From the NCBI RefSeq assembly GCF_013415125.1, contig NZ_JACCDE010000007.1, positions 85,652-149,651 on the forward strand: 64,000 bases of DNA, in the 5' to 3' direction. The stretch is from Vreelandella glaciei (lineage in GTDB: Bacteria; Pseudomonadota; Gammaproteobacteria; Pseudomonadales; Halomonadaceae). A program made the position numbers and the translations under genes. The notes below the pieces were generated by a model that did not search any database, was not told the DNA's origin, and saw nothing but the letters and a program-made list of their open reading frames with translations. Positions 60,454 through 64,000 of the stretch are shown here, piece after piece (position 1 is the stretch's first letter; each line of letters opens with the position of its first letter).

Positions 60454-61407
60454 TCAAGCGGGTCGCAGTGCCCCTGAAGAGGCTTGCTGTCGGAAGGTGC
60501 CGGCGAACTCAACCAGTGATTGAGTTAGCCAGATGAGCGCAGGTTCATTGGCAAACAGCCCATGCTGAATCAGCGTCATTTGCAGCGTTGGGAGCTCTTT
60601 GGGCGGCTCCACCATACGCACTGGCAGCATCATGACAAAGCGCTCAGCCATCTGACGTGGCAGCGTCATGATCGCTTCCGTCAGCGCCACTACCCGCGCT
60701 GCGGCGATGTAGTTGAGATTTTTAGAGATTATCCGGCGGGTTAAGCCGTGTTGAACCAGGCAGCTATCGATATTACTAGGGCGCAGCCCGCTAATATCCG
60801 CCAGCTCCACATGGAGCGCATCCGCAAACTGACCAATATTCAGCCCTTCGCCCACGCGGCCATTATGGGTAGCGGCCAAGCAGACCAGTTCCTCATCCAT
60901 CCAGGGAGTCTGAATCACGCCACTGGGCAACGCGCTTTGGCTATCCAGCCCTACCACCATATCAATTTGGCGCTGTTCCAGCCCCTCACTCAGCACATCC
61001 GGGGTAATCAACTCAATGGAAAAGCTAATGCCCGGCGCATAGGCCAACAGCTGACTTAAAAAGAGCGGGTACATGACCTCTTCAAAGTAATCCGTGGTGG
61101 CGAGCGTAAAGCGTCGCGTGCTGTTGGCAGGCGTAAACATTGCGGGGGGCGCAAGCCCTTGCCGCAGCATCGCCAGCGCCTGTTGCACCACGGGCAGCAG
61201 CTCAAGTGCCCGGGGTGTCGGCTGCATACCGTTTTCGGTACGCACCAGCAGCGGATCATCCAGCGACTCACGCAGCCGTTTTAAGGCATGGCTCAAGGCG
61301 GGTTGGCTTAAATGCAGCGTTTCTGCCGCGCGAGTGACGTGACGCTCGTGCATCAGCACCTCAAACACCAGCAGCAAGTTTAGGTCGAAATGGCGAAGTA
61401 AGCGCAT
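60454..61407 (-). CDS. LysR-family transcriptional regulator (divergent from speB)
   Basis: 317 residues. The N-terminus MRLLRHFDLNLLLVFEVLMHERHVTRAAETLHLSQPALSHALKRLRESLDDPLLVRTENGMQPTPRA is of the NodD/LeuO-like LysR branch. It is head-to-head with speB across 140 bases, so it probably controls agmatine or guanidinobutyrate use. It is not obviously linked to the quinoprotein genes on its other side. Confidence 0.9.
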   Translation of the reverse strand: MRLLRHFDLNLLLVFEVLMHERHVTRAAETLHLSQPALSHALKRLRESLDDPLLVRTENGMQPTPRALELLPVVQQALAMLRQGLAPPAMFTPANSTRRFTLATTDYFEEVMYPLFLSQLLAYAPGISFSIELITPDVLSEGLEQRQIDMVVGLDSQSALPSGVIQTPWMDEELVCLAATHNGRVGEGLNIGQFADALHVELADISGLRPSNIDSCLVQHGLTRRIISKNLNYIAAARVVALTEAIMTLPRQMAERFVMMLPVRMVEPPKELPTLQMTLIQHGLFANEPALIWLTQSLVEFAGTFRQQASSGALRPA

Positions 61408-61547
61408 AGCCTCTCATTATTCACATCACGAATGATTAAATTCTAAACATTCATTTAATTTATCACCAGAAATTGCTTATTGTCTGCTGCTTATTCGCCC
61501 ACCCGCAACTATCAACGATAATCCAGCACGCAAGGAGAAGCACACCG

Positions 61548-62474
61548 GTGACCCACCCACAAACACAAACCATGCCCAGCCTTTATGGCGATGTGATTTC
61601 TACCTTTATGGGCGTAGCAAAAGCAACGGATCCTAAGACAACCGACGCTGACGTTGTGGTGAGTGGCGTTCCCTTTGACCTTGCATGTTCGGGCCGTTCA
61701 GGCACCCGCATGGGGCCGAATGCTATTCGTCAAAGTACCGCTAACCTGATCTGGGAAGGCAAGCGCTGGCCTTGGGATTTCGCCCTAGAAGATCGCCTCA
61801 AGGTGTGCGATGCAGGCAACGTTGATTACGCCTATGGCGAGCCCGAAAGCCTGGTCGATAACCTGGAAACCCACGCCAACCGCTGGTTAAAAGCGGGTAA
61901 AAAAATGCTTACCCTGGGCGGCGACCACTACATTAGCCTGCCGCTGCTGCGCGCCCACGCCCGAGAGCACGGCCCGCTGGCGCTGATCCATTTCGACGCC
62001 CACACCGATACCTACGAGCAGGGCACACGCTTTGACCACGGCACCATTTTTCACCACGCTTTAAAAGAAGGCTTAGTGGTGTCTGAGCACTCGCTGCAAA
62101 TTGGCATTCGCACCAGCTACGACCGTCACAACCATCCTTACGAGGTACTGGATGCGGACTGGGTCAACGACCACGGTGCAGCGGCTGTACTGGAGCGAAT
62201 TCGCGCCAAAGTGGGTCATCATCCTGCTTACGTCAGCCTGGACATTGATGGCCTGGACCCGGCATACGCCCCCGGTACCGGCACGCCCGTCTGTGGGGGT
62301 ATGTCGACTGATCTAATGCTGAAAGTGATTCGCGGTATGGTGGGAATGGAGTTAGTTGGCATGGACGTGGTGGAAGTCAATCCTGCCTACGATCACGGCG
62401 ACATTACGTCGCTCGCTGCTGCGACATTAGGGCTTGAGTTTTTGTATGCGCTGGCGGCGTCTAAACGGGGATAA
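61548..62474 (+). CDS. speB: Agmatinase / ureohydrolase
   Basis: 308 residues from a GTG at 61548, chosen for its AAGGAG site; neither the frame extension to 61473 nor the ATG at 61572 has one. The arginase-family manganese motifs are intact: LGGDHYISLPL, LIHFDAHTDTY and SLDIDGLDPAYAPGTGTP. Overall similarity to E. coli SpeB is high (GVPFDLACSGRSGTRMGPNAIRQ; GMDVVEVNPAYDHGDIT). It releases urea from agmatine to give putrescine; guanidinobutyrase is an alternative. Confidence 0.92.
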   Translation: MTHPQTQTMPSLYGDVISTFMGVAKATDPKTTDADVVVSGVPFDLACSGRSGTRMGPNAIRQSTANLIWEGKRWPWDFALEDRLKVCDAGNVDYAYGEPESLVDNLETHANRWLKAGKKMLTLGGDHYISLPLLRAHAREHGPLALIHFDAHTDTYEQGTRFDHGTIFHHALKEGLVVSEHSLQIGIRTSYDRHNHPYEVLDADWVNDHGAAAVLERIRAKVGHHPAYVSLDIDGLDPAYAPGTGTPVCGGMSTDLMLKVIRGMVGMELVGMDVVEVNPAYDHGDITSLAAATLGLEFLYALAASKRG

Positions 62475-62503
62475 TTGCCGAAAACGTGATGGTTGGTTTG
62501 ATA

Positions 62504-62554
62504 AGCCCCTGAATAAGCAAACTATATAGGTCACATGCTGCTTAAGAAGGGGCT
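62504..62554. terminator. Two-part hairpin between speB and the serine dehydratase remnant
   Basis: AGCCCCT pairs with AGGGGCT (outer, 62504 and 62548) and AAGCA with TGCTT (inner), separated by a 4x4 internal loop. It is followed by AAATTT. It lies between converging genes and may end transcription from both sides. Confidence 0.5.
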
Positions 62555-62583
62555 AAATTTCCAAGAGTTCACGTTAGAGCTAC

Positions 62584-63891
62584 TTAACACTCAATGGCAT
62601 TAACCGCTAACCCTCCTTTGGATGTCTCTTTATACTTATCCAGCATATCTCGCCCTGTATCGCGCATGGTACGAATGACTTTATCCAATGATATAAAGTG
62701 AGTGCCATCGCCGCGTAATGCCATTTGAGCGGCGTTGATCGCCTTTACCGTTGCGATAGCGTTGCGCTCGATACAAGGGACTTGAACCAACCCGCCAACG
62801 GGGTCACAGGTTAACCCTAAATTGTGCTCCAAGCCGATTTCGGCCGCATGCTCGACTTGTTCGGGCGTGCCCCCCATCACATCAGCCAAGCCAGCCGCTG
62901 CCATGGCACAAGCCGACCCGACCTCCCCCTGGCAGCCCACTTCGGCGCCGGAGATCGAGGCATTTTTCTTACACAGAATGCCAATGGCGCCTGCCGCCAG
63001 CAAAAAATCCACCACGTTTTTCTCACAGGCGTTGGGCTGAAACTTCATATAGTAGTGTAAGACGGCGGGGATGATGCCTGCGGCACCGTTGGTGGGCGCC
63101 GTGACCATGCGCCCCCCTGCAGCATTCTCTTCGTTAACGGCGAGGGCAAAAATATTCACCCACTCCATCGCTGAGAACGTTGAGGCGATCAGGCAATCAT
63201 TCTGCTCTGCCGCTTGAAGACGCTGGTGAAGCAGCTTAGCCCTTCGCTTAACTTTTAAACCGCCCGGCAGTATCCCTTCGTGGGTTAATCCATTATCGAT
63301 GCATTCACACATCACTTGCCAGATACGCCACAGTTCGTTTCTGACCTCCTCCTCAGTCCGCCATACTTTCTCATTTTCCAGCATCAGCCGGCTGACACTT
63401 AGCTGCTCTTTTTCACATAGCGCCAGGAGTTCGTCAGCCGTGTCGAAGTTGTAAGGAAGAGTAGCTCCATCTAAATCGTCTAACGGCATATCTAACTGGG
63501 CTTGCTCAACAACGAAGCCGCCGCCCACCGAATAATAGGTATTTTGATACACCAAGTCGCCCTGATGCGTGAAAGCTTTGAGCCTCATGGCATTAGGGTG
63601 GTGGGGCAAGCTCTCTTCATGAAAAAAGAGGTCACTATCCCAAACAAACTTCACTGTTTTATGTCGACCCAGCTGTAATGACTGGCTCTCTTTAAGCGCC
63701 TGAATGGCTGGCTCAATAATCGAGGGATCTATTGTGCTAGGGCGTTCACCCATTAATCCCATAATAATCGCGTTATCGGTGGCATGTCCGATACCCGTGG
63801 CGGACAACGAGCCATAAAGATGGACTTCAAGATGCCCTACCTCATCAAGCAGGCTGTTTTCGCGCAGGGTGGTGACATACCCTGAATTCAA
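62584..63891 (-). pseudogene. sdaA: L-serine ammonia-lyase, 5' end replaced by an IS30 element
   Basis: 435 codons from a TTG at 63891, but the natural start is missing. SdaA proteins begin with about 25 residues containing a substrate-loop motif GPSSSHTVGPM, and this frame begins instead NSGYVTTLRENSLLDEVGHLEVHLYGSLSATGIGHATDNAIIMGL. The rest is intact, including the 4Fe-4S cysteines in GILCKKNASISGAEVGCQGEVGSAC and LTCDPVGGLVQVPC. The lost part ends exactly where the transposase remnant at 63888-64000 reads in, so an IS30-family insertion cut the gene. Without the serine-binding loop, activity (serine to pyruvate and ammonia) is unlikely. Confidence 0.82.
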
Positions 63892-64000
63892 CTAATAAGT
63901 GCAGCACCTGCGGTTTCTAGCGCTCCTGAGTATTCACCTAAGAACACCTGGGCTGGGGTTCGGTATCCCAGCCGCTTTCTTGGTCTATCGTTTAGCTTAT
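63888..64000 (-). mobile_element. IS30-family transposase, C-terminal end (cut by window)
   Basis: The minus strand reads KLNDRPRKRLGYRTPAQVFLGEYSG, the conserved C-terminal LNxRPRKxLGxxTP motif of IS30-family transposases, then LETAGAALIS and a stop (63888-63890). Most of the element lies beyond the right edge. Its end abuts the truncated serine dehydratase frame. The exact terminal repeat cannot be fixed with only one end visible. Confidence 0.9.

Overview
The window reads as a chromosomal stretch of a metabolically versatile gammaproteobacterium, most likely a member of the Halomonadaceae (Halomonas/Vreelandella type). This is an inference from gene content: TRAP and SSS (sodium-coupled) transporters, a Pseudomonas-like pqqH-ercA-ercS block, fused pntA, and moderately GC-rich, tightly packed genes. 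Almost everything is catabolic or redox metabolism. No tRNA, rRNA, CRISPR array or prophage was seen. The only mobile element is an IS30-family transposase end at the right edge.

Layout. (1) 1-2265: phosphonate-type uptake genes, namely a cut-off substrate-binding protein, a GntR/UTRA regulator and a HAD phosphatase, with a PhnF-like operator (TGGTATAGACCA) before the binding protein. (2) 2355-5030: GAF/PAS/GGDEF/EAL signalling protein. (3) 5158-11928: a lysR-dctPQM TRAP operon divergent from pxpABC (5-oxoprolinase), suggesting a pyroglutamate uptake and hydrolysis unit. (4) 11989-17916: an orphan cluster of TauABC/SsuABC-type ABC transporter, amidohydrolase and TSUP permease, divergent from a LysR gene; the substrate is unknown. 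(5) 18169-33051: an aerobic nicotinate-degradation island (nicX, SSS transporter, nicB-like heme subunit, nicA // nicC nicD nicE nicF, nicR // second nicB-like subunit, xdhC, mobA-like). (6) 33285-43095: a decayed chemoreceptor, katG, an aldo/keto reductase, an ABC exporter and pntAB. (7) 43488-60357: a PQQ and quinoprotein alcohol-oxidation island (pqqABCDE, CXXCW protein, pentapeptide protein, ExaA-type dehydrogenase, cytochrome c, SoxYZ-like and metallo-hydrolase relay, pqqH, ercA, ercS-like kinase, pqqF, LuxR-type regulator). (8) 60454-64000: a LysR gene divergent from speB, then an L-serine dehydratase gene whose 5' end is replaced by an IS30 element.

The most unusual feature is the nicotinate hydroxylase. 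In the reference enzyme, NicB is one chain with a molybdopterin module followed by cytochrome c domains. Here there are two complementary NicB-like genes in separate operons. One (756 aa) has a full molybdenum module and no hemes. The other (1002 aa) has lost about 200 N-terminal residues and several molybdenum-site motifs but keeps three CxxCH hemes. I infer a three-part enzyme: Fe-S subunit, Mo subunit and heme subunit. Four related 18-bp palindrome-like sites lie on the three nic promoter regions, three of them over or next to recognisable -10 elements, which suggests one repressor (the MarR-type NicR) controls all parts.

A second system of interest is the quinoprotein island. The alcohol dehydrogenase and its accessory relay genes sit between pqqE and pqqH-ercA-ercS, genes that are contiguous in Pseudomonas. 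Cofactor synthesis, enzyme, electron acceptor and two-component control are thus in one block.
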